Of a stretch of 64,000 nt of DNA, positions 8,904 through 17,145 are shown in pieces (the first letter of the stretch is position 1; every line of letters begins with the position of its first letter). The position numbers and the translations under genes were made by a program. This stretch comes from JBCCGL01 sp039029275. GTDB taxonomy: Bacteria > Pseudomonadota > Gammaproteobacteria > JBCCGL01. The notes beneath the pieces were generated by a model that had not been told where the DNA came from, ran no database searches, and was given only the letters and a program-made list of their open reading frames with translations. The stretch lies in assembly GCA_039029275.1 (NCBI GenBank), contig JBCCGL010000014.1, positions 1-64,000 on the forward strand. Reading direction: 5' to 3'.

Positions 8904-9039
8904 CGAGTTGTGCAAAATTGCTTCGCAGCCGGTACCCCGGGATTGTGAAAGTCCTGTAGAATTCGCTCACGTCTTCCTGAATTCATTTGATGGGCGTACG
9001 CTGCATCGGTGAACTCTCAACAGATCCACGGAGCGAGTG

Positions 9040-9819
9040 ATGTTGCACAATACTATCCTATCTATCCTGATTGCTTTTTTCGCCCACAACCTGCACGCGT
9101 CGATAGTCGTAACAACCGACGATCGAGGCAGGCAGCAAGTTGAAATTTTCGATAGCGGTACACTCACGTCACTCGAAGACGGTCAGCTGTCGTTTATTTA
9201 TGACAAAGGCGACTGCCAGTTCTTTGATCATCAACAACGCGTAAGTGTCAGAGACAAGTGCGCAGAGCTACCGAAAAAGTTCGCCGCCGCCAGCGAAAAG
9301 ATGATGGCCGCGATGGGTATTACCAAAGAGCAACTGGCTGCGATGCGCAATATGCAGGGTGGCGCGTCTGAATTTAAACTGGAAAAAGCAGGTAGCTCGA
9401 CCGTCGCCGGTTACAAGGTTGAGTGTTACAAGGGTTCAGCGACGAATGAAATCTGCTTATCGAAAAAACTGCTGGATGAAATTGCCAAAGAAGTCGACGT
9501 GGCAGAGATCGAGGCCGCGTTTTCAGGGTTTGCCAACCCAATGGGTGACAACCCGGAATTCGCAGCCCGGCAAGAGCTATCAAGACAGGGATTTATCATG
9601 AAAGACGTCGATCTCGAAATGCCCAACTCGGGCCTGATGAGTTTTTTACCCGCAGATCAGCTTGAAAAGCTTATGCAGGAATTTCTGGACAGCGGCGCGG
9701 AGCCCGAGGGAGAAGTGGTTGTAAGCGTTGAACGCGACGTGCAGGTTGACTATCGAGTGCCCGACTATCGGAAAGTTTCAGTGGAGGAGTACTTTCAGAT
9801 GATGATGGCGGACCAATAA
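9040..9819 (+). CDS. Secreted protein of unknown function
   Basis: 259 residues from ATG 9040, chosen over GTG 9037 because GGAG at 9030-9033 is then six bases away. A short hydrophobic N terminus (LHNTILSILIAFFAHNLHA) is a probable Sec signal peptide. The mature part has paired Cys in GDCQFF/DKC and KVECYKG/NEICL, which could form disulfides, and a central GSSTVAGYKVECYKG stretch resembling DUF4412-type periplasmic proteins (tentative). The tail is acidic. The gene stands alone between arsR and a hairpin repeat. No function can be assigned. Confidence 0.7.
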   Translation: MLHNTILSILIAFFAHNLHASIVVTTDDRGRQQVEIFDSGTLTSLEDGQLSFIYDKGDCQFFDHQQRVSVRDKCAELPKKFAAASEKMMAAMGITKEQLAAMRNMQGGASEFKLEKAGSSTVAGYKVECYKGSATNEICLSKKLLDEIAKEVDVAEIEAAFSGFANPMGDNPEFAARQELSRQGFIMKDVDLEMPNSGLMSFLPADQLEKLMQEFLDSGAEPEGEVVVSVERDVQVDYRVPDYRKVSVEEYFQMMMADQ

Positions 9820-9838
9820 ACGATCGACTTAAAATTTA

Positions 9839-9979
9839 CCGGCTGTTGAAAAACGTTTTCGAGGCGCGTAGTACAAGGCAAAAACTGACGAGAAAGCGCA
9901 GTTTGCACGCAAGTAAATGAGCATTTTGAGGCAGTTTTTAACGCAGTAGGACCAACGCAGATAGTTTTTCAATAGCCGG
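9839..9979. repeat. MITE-like hairpin repeat, copy A
   Basis: 141 bp bounded by 16-bp imperfect terminal inverted repeats, CCGGCTGTTGAAAAAC and GTTTTTCAATAGCCGG (15 of 16 pairs). It has no coding capacity. Its centre (about 9889-9930) matches, in reverse orientation, the core of two repeats at 49.4 and 49.9 kb. The right end stops exactly one base before the stop codon of torT. It could act as a bidirectional terminator or be a non-autonomous mobile element; no transposase is in the window. Confidence 0.75.
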
Positions 9980-11050
9980 TCAAGGCCATTCGAAAGCGGG
10001 CGAAAAAGACGGCGGTGCGAGTGACGCGCCGATGTCAATTGTTTTCCAGTTTTGTTGTGTCACCATCACAATTTCCGGCCCCGCGTGTTTGACGTAATCG
10101 CGCCCTTCCAAAACGCGCACGGCCTGATTTATTGAAATTCGTCCCTGCATAACTGGGGCGTCGGTGGGCGCTGCGAGAATCCTTCCGCGGCGGATTCCGC
10201 GATACACCGCGGGCGTGAAATAAGTCGAAACGATGTTGATCTTGTCTTCGAGTCCGCGGTTGCGCAGCGTGCTCACGGCAGCCTCGGCCATCAATGCGTT
10301 GCCAACGATGTAGTCGACGTCCGGGTGGCTTTCCAACACTTCCTGCACCAGTGTTCTCTGAATTTCCTTACCCGTATCGCCCCATTTGGTCACGACAACT
10401 TCAACCGCACTGTCGCGCAAGCCCTCGTCAAATCCATCCTGAATAAACTTGACCCACCCCGCGCCCTGAGGGCCGGGAAACCATGCAACCCTGACCGGAT
10501 CACCGTCGGACGGATGATTGCGTGCGAGGTATTCACCTGCCACGCGTCCCATTGTTGTCCACGAGACTCCGGATTTGGCCGTAATCCCTTCGTCCGCAAT
10601 GTCATTGACGGTGGCGAGCACCGGCATGCGCGAGGCTATGTCGTTAACAGCTTCGGTGAGACCGGCGAATGAAACCGTACCGACTATAAGCGCATCGGTC
10701 TTGGCATCGGTACATTGTTGAATTTGCACGCGTTGGCGATCCAGATTGGGATAGCCGCCTGCTTCGACCAGCGTAAACGCAACGCCGAGTCGCGCCGCTT
10801 CTACCACCATGCCGTAGTTGACGTTGAGCCAGTATGAGTCTTTTAAGTGCGGGTAAGACACGCACAAATGCCACTGCTTGCTCGCCGGTTTACTGGGTGC
10901 GTAATCAACAATCGAACTTTCGCTTTTATAGTCGAACGGCCTTGACCAGACTTCGACTCGCCACGAATCGATTTGTGCGTGTGCACTCGACGAAAGCGAT
11001 ACGCCAAGCGCAAAAACAAGGTTTCTCGAAAGTAAGCGACGGTTAAGCAC
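9980..11050 (-). CDS. torT: TorT, periplasmic TMAO-sensing protein
   Basis: About 356 residues from a GTG at 11050 that begins a plausible Sec signal (LNRRLLSRNLVFALGVSLSSSAHAQ). A longer frame to 11227 would overlap torS and has no signal-like start; the start is uncertain and no clear ribosome site was seen. The segment LCVSYPHLKDSYWLNVNYGM followed by VEAGGYPNL is a close match to E. coli TorT, a periplasmic-binding-protein fold that binds TMAO and presents it to TorS. The later EIQRTLVQEVLESHPDVDY and VYRGIRRGRI also match TorT. It is divergent from torS with a 77-bp gap. A hairpin repeat abuts the stop codon. Confidence 0.93.
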   Translation of the reverse strand: MLNRRLLSRNLVFALGVSLSSSAHAQIDSWRVEVWSRPFDYKSESSIVDYAPSKPASKQWHLCVSYPHLKDSYWLNVNYGMVVEAARLGVAFTLVEAGGYPNLDRQRVQIQQCTDAKTDALIVGTVSFAGLTEAVNDIASRMPVLATVNDIADEGITAKSGVSWTTMGRVAGEYLARNHPSDGDPVRVAWFPGPQGAGWVKFIQDGFDEGLRDSAVEVVVTKWGDTGKEIQRTLVQEVLESHPDVDYIVGNALMAEAAVSTLRNRGLEDKINIVSTYFTPAVYRGIRRGRILAAPTDAPVMQGRISINQAVRVLEGRDYVKHAGPEIVMVTQQNWKTIDIGASLAPPSFSPAFEWP

Positions 11051-11078
11051 GTATCGATGGACTGGCAGTAAAAGCGCC

Positions 11079-11088
11079 GGTTCATTGT
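11079..11088 (+). promoter_or_regulatory. TorR-box-like decamer between torT and torS
   Basis: GGTTCATTGT matches the E. coli tor box CTGTTCATAT at 7 of 10 positions and sits in the 77-bp torT/torS divergent spacer. A single decamer is weak evidence; similar motifs near torR strengthen it. Confidence 0.3.
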
Positions 11089-11127
11089 ACGCTTGCCTTT
11101 TGCCACTGCAAGGCGCAGGATTTTGAC

Positions 11128-14043
11128 ATGCGAAAGTTTGGCATCGCGACAAAACTGTATCTCGCCTTTGGCGGCATGTTTGTGCTGGCGACGGTTGCCT
11201 CGGTTGTGGGCTGGCAAGGGTTCGCACGCATAAGCGATTCGCAAACGTCGGTTATCGACCGCGCGATACCCGAGTTGCGACAGGCGCACCGTCTGGTCGA
11301 AATAAACGCCGCCATTGGCGTCGCCGAGCAACGCTTGCTGCGCAGCGAGAGCGAATTGGCGCGAGACATCGCCAGCGGTGTTTTGTTCGCGCACATCGAT
11401 GCGCTCAATGCGTCAATCGATCAAATCGACAAAGGCGACGGAAACCGCGAGATTGTTACCAATCTGCGCACCACTGCAGACGAACTCGCGATCAAACTCC
11501 GCGAGCAGGATGGACTTGTTAAACGTCGTTTGCAGCAGCAGGCCCACTTCATCAGTCTGGTGAGTGAACTCGAACAGGCAACCGAACACCTAAACGAACT
11601 TTCCGATTCCCTGGTCGCAAATGCTGCCGCGACAACAACGGCGGTGACATCCAGCCTTTACGATATGATCGAAGACGGCGCGAGTGAAACCGATATGTAC
11701 TCGGTTTTCGATCGGCTACTCGAAGTTGACATAGACGCGATGGAGCGCATGTATGAATTGCGCTTGCGCAGTGCGAATCTGCAGTCCTTTTTTAATCAGG
11801 TACGCAAGGAGACAGATCTCTCGGCGCTGGATAATTTGCGCCAGCAAACGTCGGAAACCCTGTCTATCCTGAAACGGCGCGTGAGCGAAATTAACGATCC
11901 TCAACGCCGCCGACAGGCTCGCGAAGTGCTCAGTGCAATGGAGATCGATACAGGTCCACTGTACGTCTACGGTATTTTTGAAACGCGTGTTTCACTTTTG
12001 GAAATTGACAAAGCACTGGAACAGCTTGCAAACGAAAATGGCGTCGCGTCGCAAAAACTCAATGAAGCAGTCAGCGCGTTGAATGAGTCGGGAGGAAGCC
12101 TGATCAATCGCGTCTCCACTGTTGCGAAAGAATCACTCGACAGCAGCCGAACCTTGTTCAACTGGATTTCCATTTTTTCCTTACTGGTTGTCGCGCTGGT
12201 TCTGTGGGGATTTATCAAGCGCGATGTGATTCGCAGGCTTTTGTCGCTCGAGCGTGCGACGCGTGAAATTTCCAGCGGAAATTACGACATTCCGATACTG
12301 GACGAAGGGCGTGATGAGCTTGCCGATATGGGTAAAGCCCTGCGCGGGTTTCGCAATAACGCGATTGAAAAAGAAAAAGTCGAGGACGAATTACTCAAGC
12401 ATAAAGTTCACCTAGAGGAATTGGTTGAAGAACGCACCGAGCAACTGCGCGAAGCAATTGAAAAGTTGTCACAAGAGGCACAGCAGCACGCGGTTGCGCG
12501 TGAAAAGGCGGAGCAGGCGAATCAGGCAAAAACAGCGTTTCTTGCGACCATGAGTCACGAGCTGCGCACGCCCTTGAGTGGCGCTTTGGGCACGATCAAA
12601 CTTTTGGAAGACACGGAACTCGACGAGCTGCAACGCAAATTCGCGCGCACTGTGGAAGTGGCAAACACCACTTTGCTCGATATTGTTAACGACATTCTGG
12701 GTTACTCGCAGCTTGAGGCGGGCAAGCTGGTAGTCGAGGCGCGGGCGTTTGAACTCGGCGAGCTGTTGCACGACGTCACTGATTTGATGGCAACGTCGGT
12801 TTGCGAGAAAGGTAATCGACTTGAGCTGGATTATCAGCCCGACGCTGGACGCGACGAACTGGTTGGTGACTCAGGGAAATTGCATCAGGTCTTGATTAAT
12901 CTTATCGGAAACGCGAACAAATTTACCGAGAACGGCGTAATTTCGGTGCGCGCTCACGCCAATATGCGCAGTGATACGGAAATCAATCTACAGTTCCGTG
13001 TCGAAGACACCGGCATCGGGATCGCACCGGGAAAACACAAAGAGATTTTCCAGGCTTTCACGCAGGTCGATACCAGCATAGCCCGACACTACGGAGGCGT
13101 CGGACTGGGTCTCGCAATTTGCGACCGACTGGTTGGCGTAATGGGAGGCAAGATGGTGCTCGAAAGCGAGCTGGGCAAGGGCACCTGTATCGGATTTGAT
13201 ATTGCACTACCGCATACGCGCGACATGTCACAGCGCGTTAAACACGAGCACCCAGCGCAAGCGCCTCTAACTGCTTTGTCTGTGCTAGTCGTCGAAGACG
13301 ATGCAACCAATCGCATGGTCGCGCGGAATTATCTGCAAAAACTGGGGCATAGCGTAACACTGGCTGAAACCGGCCCTAACGCACTGGAGTTGATTCAGAA
13401 GAAGGAATACAACCTGGTGCTGATGGATATCAGTTTGCCGGGCATGGATGGTGTTGAGTTATTGCAGCGGTTTCGATCAACCGAAAACAAAAAAGTGAAT
13501 ACTTTGCCGGTTATCGCGATGTCGGCACACGTGTTTACTGAAGAAGTCGACAGCTATCTTGCCGCGGGTATGGATGGGTTTCTCGGCAAGCCGTACACAC
13601 TCGAAGAACTTGAACAAACAATCACATCGGTTTTGACAGGGAGCACGCAGGCGCGAAGTGCGGCGAATAAAAACAATAACACTCTTTTTGATCGTTCGGT
13701 GATTGACGCTGACATAACGAATATCGGTATTGATCAGGTCGCGCGCATCGCCGATGTTTTTTTTGCAAAAAGCGGTCAGACCTTTCAAGAACTGTTGGTT
13801 GCGATGAGGAGTTTAGATCACTCAACAGTCAGTTCGCTGGCGCACAAATTGCGTGGGTCCGCAGCCAATTTTGGTCTCAACAAACTGTGCGCGTCACTCG
13901 TTGATATCGAAAAACGCGCAGGAGACGAATTCTCGATAGGTGTGGTCGAACGTGAAAATATCGACCGGCTTTATCAGCAATCGATCGCTGCGTTAAAACT
14001 CTATTTAAGCGAACAAGACTCGCGCGCGCAAAAATCGGCCTGA
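11128..14043 (+). CDS. torS: TorS, hybrid sensor histidine kinase for TMAO
   Basis: 971 residues (E. coli TorS has 914). Order: first membrane helix about 8-30, a long helical periplasmic sensor to about 345 (with YDMIEDG, DRLLEVDIDAMERMYELRLRS as in TorS), second helix about 347-367, HAMP, a coiled linker, HisKA with His477 (ATMSHELRTP), HATPase with EDTGIGI and GVGLGLAI, receiver with Asp767 (VLMDISLPGMDG), and Hpt with His906 (LAHKLRGSAANFG). This is the complete four-step phosphorelay of TorS. It would read TMAO-loaded TorT and phosphorylate TorR. It converges on torR with a 14-bp gap. Confidence 0.94.
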   Translation: MRKFGIATKLYLAFGGMFVLATVASVVGWQGFARISDSQTSVIDRAIPELRQAHRLVEINAAIGVAEQRLLRSESELARDIASGVLFAHIDALNASIDQIDKGDGNREIVTNLRTTADELAIKLREQDGLVKRRLQQQAHFISLVSELEQATEHLNELSDSLVANAAATTTAVTSSLYDMIEDGASETDMYSVFDRLLEVDIDAMERMYELRLRSANLQSFFNQVRKETDLSALDNLRQQTSETLSILKRRVSEINDPQRRRQAREVLSAMEIDTGPLYVYGIFETRVSLLEIDKALEQLANENGVASQKLNEAVSALNESGGSLINRVSTVAKESLDSSRTLFNWISIFSLLVVALVLWGFIKRDVIRRLLSLERATREISSGNYDIPILDEGRDELADMGKALRGFRNNAIEKEKVEDELLKHKVHLEELVEERTEQLREAIEKLSQEAQQHAVAREKAEQANQAKTAFLATMSHELRTPLSGALGTIKLLEDTELDELQRKFARTVEVANTTLLDIVNDILGYSQLEAGKLVVEARAFELGELLHDVTDLMATSVCEKGNRLELDYQPDAGRDELVGDSGKLHQVLINLIGNANKFTENGVISVRAHANMRSDTEINLQFRVEDTGIGIAPGKHKEIFQAFTQVDTSIARHYGGVGLGLAICDRLVGVMGGKMVLESELGKGTCIGFDIALPHTRDMSQRVKHEHPAQAPLTALSVLVVEDDATNRMVARNYLQKLGHSVTLAETGPNALELIQKKEYNLVLMDISLPGMDGVELLQRFRSTENKKVNTLPVIAMSAHVFTEEVDSYLAAGMDGFLGKPYTLEELEQTITSVLTGSTQARSAANKNNNTLFDRSVIDADITNIGIDQVARIADVFFAKSGQTFQELLVAMRSLDHSTVSSLAHKLRGSAANFGLNKLCASLVDIEKRAGDEFSIGVVERENIDRLYQQSIAALKLYLSEQDSRAQKSA

Positions 14044-14057
14044 GAAAAATCAACAAT

Positions 14058-14774
14058 CTAAAGTACGTGGCTCGCGAACAAATAACCTTCGCCGTGTACA
14101 GTTAAAATAATGTTGGGCTCAGGGGGGTTCGGTTCAATTTTGTTGCGCAGTCTGCGCACCAGCACATCTATCGTGCGTTCGTTGGGATCCCATGTGCGAT
14201 GCGTGAGTTTTTCCATGAGCCATTCTCGATGCAGTGTTTCACCTGGGTGTTCCAAAAAGGCCAGCAATAATTCGTACTCACCGCGTGTGAGGGGCACATT
14301 ATCCGAATCGTTAGACGTTAGGCAGCGTCGCGCGAGGTCGAGTGTCCATCCTGAAAACGTTTTATTTCGAGCGCGGGACGATGGGTTGTTGGTGTTTTGC
14401 GATCGGCGAATAAGGTTTTTTACGCGCGCTAACAATTCACGCGGATTGAAGGGTTTGGTCAGATAGTCATCGGCGCCGATTTCGAGCCCGACAATGCGAT
14501 CGATTTCATCGTCGCGTGCACTCACCAGAATGATACCGACGTCGGTTTTCTCGCTGAGCTCCTTGGCCAGTTGCAGGCCGTCGTTGCCGGGAAGATTGAT
14601 ATCGAGTAGCACGACATCGACACAATCGTCCGCCATTATTCGATGAATACACTCGCCGTCCTCAGATTCAGAAACACGAAACCCTTCAGCCTCAAAGTAG
14701 GCCGCGACTCGGGATCGTGTGATTTCGTCATCTTCGACGATTAACACATGATGATGAGCACTGGTATCTGACAT
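14058..14774 (-). CDS. torR: TorR, OmpR-family response regulator
   Basis: 238 residues from ATG 14774 (MSDTSAHHHVLIVEDD); an 18-residue upstream extension to 14828 is unlikely because TorR proteins start just before the receiver. Receiver: DD near 15-16, Asp58 in LLDINLPGNDG, Lys in DYLTKPFNPREL. C-terminal winged helix: LTRGEYELLLAFLEHPGE, RTIDVLVRRLRNKIEP, VHGEGYLFA. The GEGYLFA ending and VGLEIGADDY are like E. coli TorR. It would receive phosphate from TorS and act on the divergent spacer before the ABC transporter genes, where matching dyads are present. Confidence 0.92.
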   Translation of the reverse strand: MSDTSAHHHVLIVEDDEITRSRVAAYFEAEGFRVSESEDGECIHRIMADDCVDVVLLDINLPGNDGLQLAKELSEKTDVGIILVSARDDEIDRIVGLEIGADDYLTKPFNPRELLARVKNLIRRSQNTNNPSSRARNKTFSGWTLDLARRCLTSNDSDNVPLTRGEYELLLAFLEHPGETLHREWLMEKLTHRTWDPNERTIDVLVRRLRNKIEPNPPEPNIILTVHGEGYLFASHVL

Positions 14775-14787
14775 GGTCTTTGCCGTG

Positions 14788-14841
14788 CTGTTTATTAATG
14801 GAATGTTAACAGGTGTGAACGAAAACAATAAACAGGTTCAC
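14788..14841. promoter_or_regulatory. Nested inverted repeats, candidate TorR operator
   Basis: In the torR / tmoX-like divergent spacer, CTGTTTATT (14788-14796) is mirrored perfectly by AATAAACAG (14827-14835). Inside and beside it GTGAAC (14815-14820) faces GTTCAC (14836-14841). Read on the proper strand, these give four decamers resembling the E. coli tor box CTGTTCATAT. They begin 14 bp upstream of the torR start, fitting autoregulation as well as control of the transporter. Confidence 0.5.
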
Positions 14842-14897
14842 AATTCAAACTCCCCGGTTCTTATTCGCTCCGTATACTCGTTCGGGTTGCACCTGTG

Positions 14898-14911
14898 TGA
14901 CAGTTTTGTCA
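14898..14911. promoter_or_regulatory. Short dyad upstream of the TMAO-binding protein gene
   Basis: TGACA-GTTT-TGTCA lies 55 bp before the substrate-binding gene, at a position suitable for an operator or promoter overlap. The responsible regulator is unknown. Confidence 0.3.
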
Positions 14912-14966
14912 TTCAGGGGTAATTGTCAATAAATAAACACATCTCGTAATTGGAGGAAGCGTTTAA

Positions 14967-15926
14967 ATGAAATTGTTCAACAACTTGAAATCGAAGCTTG
15001 TTGCCGGGTCGTTTGCCGTCGCGATGTCGGTCGCGGGTGTTGCGAATGCTAAAGACAGCACCGCGCCGATTGTTATCCCGATTCACAACTGGTCGAGCCA
15101 AATTGTTATGGCGTATGTGATCGGTGGTATTTTCGAGAGCATCGGCAACAACGTTGAGTATGTCCCGGCTGATTCGCAGGCGGTATATGAGTCAATCCGT
15201 AACGGCGACGTGACCATCTCACACGAAGTCTGGCAGTCCACGTTCGGTAAATCGTTTTACAACGCGATGGCCAAAGGCGGCGTGATCGATGCGGGTTCCC
15301 ACTCAGCGACCACCCTCGAAGAAATGGGTGTACCGACCTGGGTGATCGATAAAGGGCTATGCCCGGGCCTGCCGAACTGGGAAGCACTCAAAGATTGCCA
15401 CGCAAACTTCACCACCGCAGACTCAGGCGGTAAGGGTCGTTGGCTGGAGGGCCCACAAAGCTGGCACGGTAACCTGATGCCCGAGCGCCTCGAAGCACTG
15501 GGATTGGCCGACAAATGGGTGGTCAAGTTCGCCGGTGGTGCAGATGCACTCTGGACTGAACTGGCAGCGGCGAAAAAAGAAGGTCGCGGCACGGTTATCT
15601 TTAACTGGACCCCGAACTTCACCGATGCCGACGGCTTCACCTTCATCGAGTTCCCGCCCTACTATCAGGGCTGCCGTAAAGAAGACGGCGGTGACGGTAA
15701 ATGCGGATCGCCGAAAGGCTGGTTGAAAAAAGCGGCGAACTACAAGTTCCCTAAAACTCACCCACACGCCTACACCATCTTCTCGCAGCTGGATTTCACC
15801 ACGACCCAGATCGGTCAAATGGCAGCTCTCGTTGACACCGATGGTATGGACCACAAAGACGCTGGTGCTAAATGGCTGGCTGACAACGAAGGTGTTTGGA
15901 AGCCCTGGGTTGAGCAAGGCATGTAG
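14967..15926 (+). CDS. tmoX: ABC transporter periplasmic binding protein, TMAO/betaine type (TmoX-like)
   Basis: 319 residues with a Sec signal (cleavage near ANA, residue 28) and GGAGG before the ATG. It belongs to the OpuAC quaternary-amine binding family. IPIHNWSSQIVM, SQAVYESIRNGDVT, EVWQSTFGKSF and the Trp-rich pattern (WSS, VWQ, PTWVID, FNWTPNF) fit the TMAO-binding TmoX branch of marine bacteria, where Trp residues cage the methylated nitrogen. CPGLPNWEALKDC and CRKEDGGDGKC give two probable disulfides. The TorTSR genes next door favour TMAO over glycine betaine; specificity itself is inference. A strong terminator follows, so the binding protein is likely made in excess. Confidence 0.85.
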   Translation: MKLFNNLKSKLVAGSFAVAMSVAGVANAKDSTAPIVIPIHNWSSQIVMAYVIGGIFESIGNNVEYVPADSQAVYESIRNGDVTISHEVWQSTFGKSFYNAMAKGGVIDAGSHSATTLEEMGVPTWVIDKGLCPGLPNWEALKDCHANFTTADSGGKGRWLEGPQSWHGNLMPERLEALGLADKWVVKFAGGADALWTELAAAKKEGRGTVIFNWTPNFTDADGFTFIEFPPYYQGCRKEDGGDGKCGSPKGWLKKAANYKFPKTHPHAYTIFSQLDFTTTQIGQMAALVDTDGMDHKDAGAKWLADNEGVWKPWVEQGM

Positions 15927-15959
15927 TGCAAAATTGATGATCTAGTCATCTGTTGTACC

Positions 15960-16000
15960 GAACCCCTCTGAACCGCTAGACGTCAGAGGGGTTCTTTTTT
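15960..16000 (+). terminator. Rho-independent terminator after the TMAO-binding protein
   Basis: A 12-bp stem (GAACCCCTCTGA / TCAGAGGGGTTC) with an 11-nt loop is followed by six T. Partial read-through would give lower expression of the ATPase and permease genes downstream. Confidence 0.92.
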
Positions 16001-16068
16001 GTAGTGATAGAACTTCACGCGCGTAGTGTGATAGTTTTAATCAATCATAATTAAAGCCAGAAAAAGCC

Positions 16069-17145
16069 ATGTCCTCGCAAGACGCCACCACAGCTACTGA
16101 CGAACCCGTAATCCGATGCGAATCGGTTTATATGATTTTTGGTGAAAACGCGAAAGCAAAACTGGAGCAGGCCAACGGCGTTGTCGACGCAGAAAAATTT
16201 CAGGAACAGGGATTAATCGTTGGTGTTAACAACGCGTCGTTTGACGTTTACCGCGGTGAACTGCTGATTATTATGGGGCTGTCCGGTTCTGGTAAATCCA
16301 CGCTGATGCGCTGCATATCGCGACTCAATGAAGCGACCGCAGGAAAGATTTTTATCGAGGGTGAAAACATCCTCGAGATGGACAATAAACAATTAATCAA
16401 CCTGCGCCGCAGTAAGATGGGCATGGTGTTTCAAAGCTTTGCGCTGTTGCCGCACAAAACCGTTTTGGAGAATATTGCGTTCCCCTTGCAAGTCAAGGGC
16501 ATGAGCACGCACGATAGCATTTCGCGCGCTAAAGAGATGGTCGATCTCGTTGGTTTAAGCGGTCGCGAGAATTATTTTCCGAGACAGCTTTCGGGCGGTC
16601 AGCAACAACGTGTCGGCATTGCGCGTTCGCTTGCGATTGAACCGGATATCTGGTTTCTCGATGAGCCATTTTCCGCGCTTGATCCACTGATCAGAAAAGA
16701 AATGCAGGACGAGTTTTTGCGCCTGCAGGATGTTTTGGGCAAAACTATTTTATTTGTCACGCACGACTTTGACGAAGCGCTGCGTCTCGCTGACCGCATC
16801 GCGATTATGAAGGACGGCGTCATCGAACAGCTCGATACTCCGGCGAACATTGTGCTGAATCCAGCAACCGAATACGTGCGTAAATTCACAGAAGAAGTGC
16901 CGCGCGAAAAAGTGCTTAAGATCAAATCGGTCATGGATGAATTTGACCCCAGCGAAGACATGGCAGACTTTGAAGTGTCCGGCGACGCGATTATCGAGAC
17001 GGTGGCCGAAGCGGTATTAAATGCGGGTAAACCTGTCACGGTTGTCGATGGCGCAGGCAAGCCTGTTGGCTCATTGCACCATTCAAAAATTGTTAGCGTC
17101 TTGTTCGGCAGTAAGGAAGATCACGCCCTCGAAGCCGCGTCATGA
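16069..17145 (+). CDS. tmoV: ABC transporter ATP-binding subunit, TMAO/betaine type (TmoV-like)
   Basis: 358 residues. Walker A GLSGSGKST (near residue 73), Q-loop VFQSFALLPHKT, signature LSGGQQQRVGIARSLA, Walker B DIWFLDEPFSALD, H-loop FVTHDFDEAL. The N-terminal stretch before Walker A (VYMIFGENAKAKL) is typical of the ProV/OpuAA subfamily. The C-terminal 90 residues resemble a degenerate CBS module of the type that senses ionic strength in OpuA; only a single weak CBS-like unit (PVTVVDGAGKPVGSLHHSKI) is visible. It overlaps the permease gene by 4 bp. Confidence 0.9.
   Translation: MSSQDATTATDEPVIRCESVYMIFGENAKAKLEQANGVVDAEKFQEQGLIVGVNNASFDVYRGELLIIMGLSGSGKSTLMRCISRLNEATAGKIFIEGENILEMDNKQLINLRRSKMGMVFQSFALLPHKTVLENIAFPLQVKGMSTHDSISRAKEMVDLVGLSGRENYFPRQLSGGQQQRVGIARSLAIEPDIWFLDEPFSALDPLIRKEMQDEFLRLQDVLGKTILFVTHDFDEALRLADRIAIMKDGVIEQLDTPANIVLNPATEYVRKFTEEVPREKVLKIKSVMDEFDPSEDMADFEVSGDAIIETVAEAVLNAGKPVTVVDGAGKPVGSLHHSKIVSVLFGSKEDHALEAAS

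Noticed and set aside
11051..11227. Longer TorT starting at 11227
   Set aside because: It would overlap the torS coding region by 100 bp, adds a Pro/Cys-rich non-signal sequence, and moves the signal peptide to residue 60.
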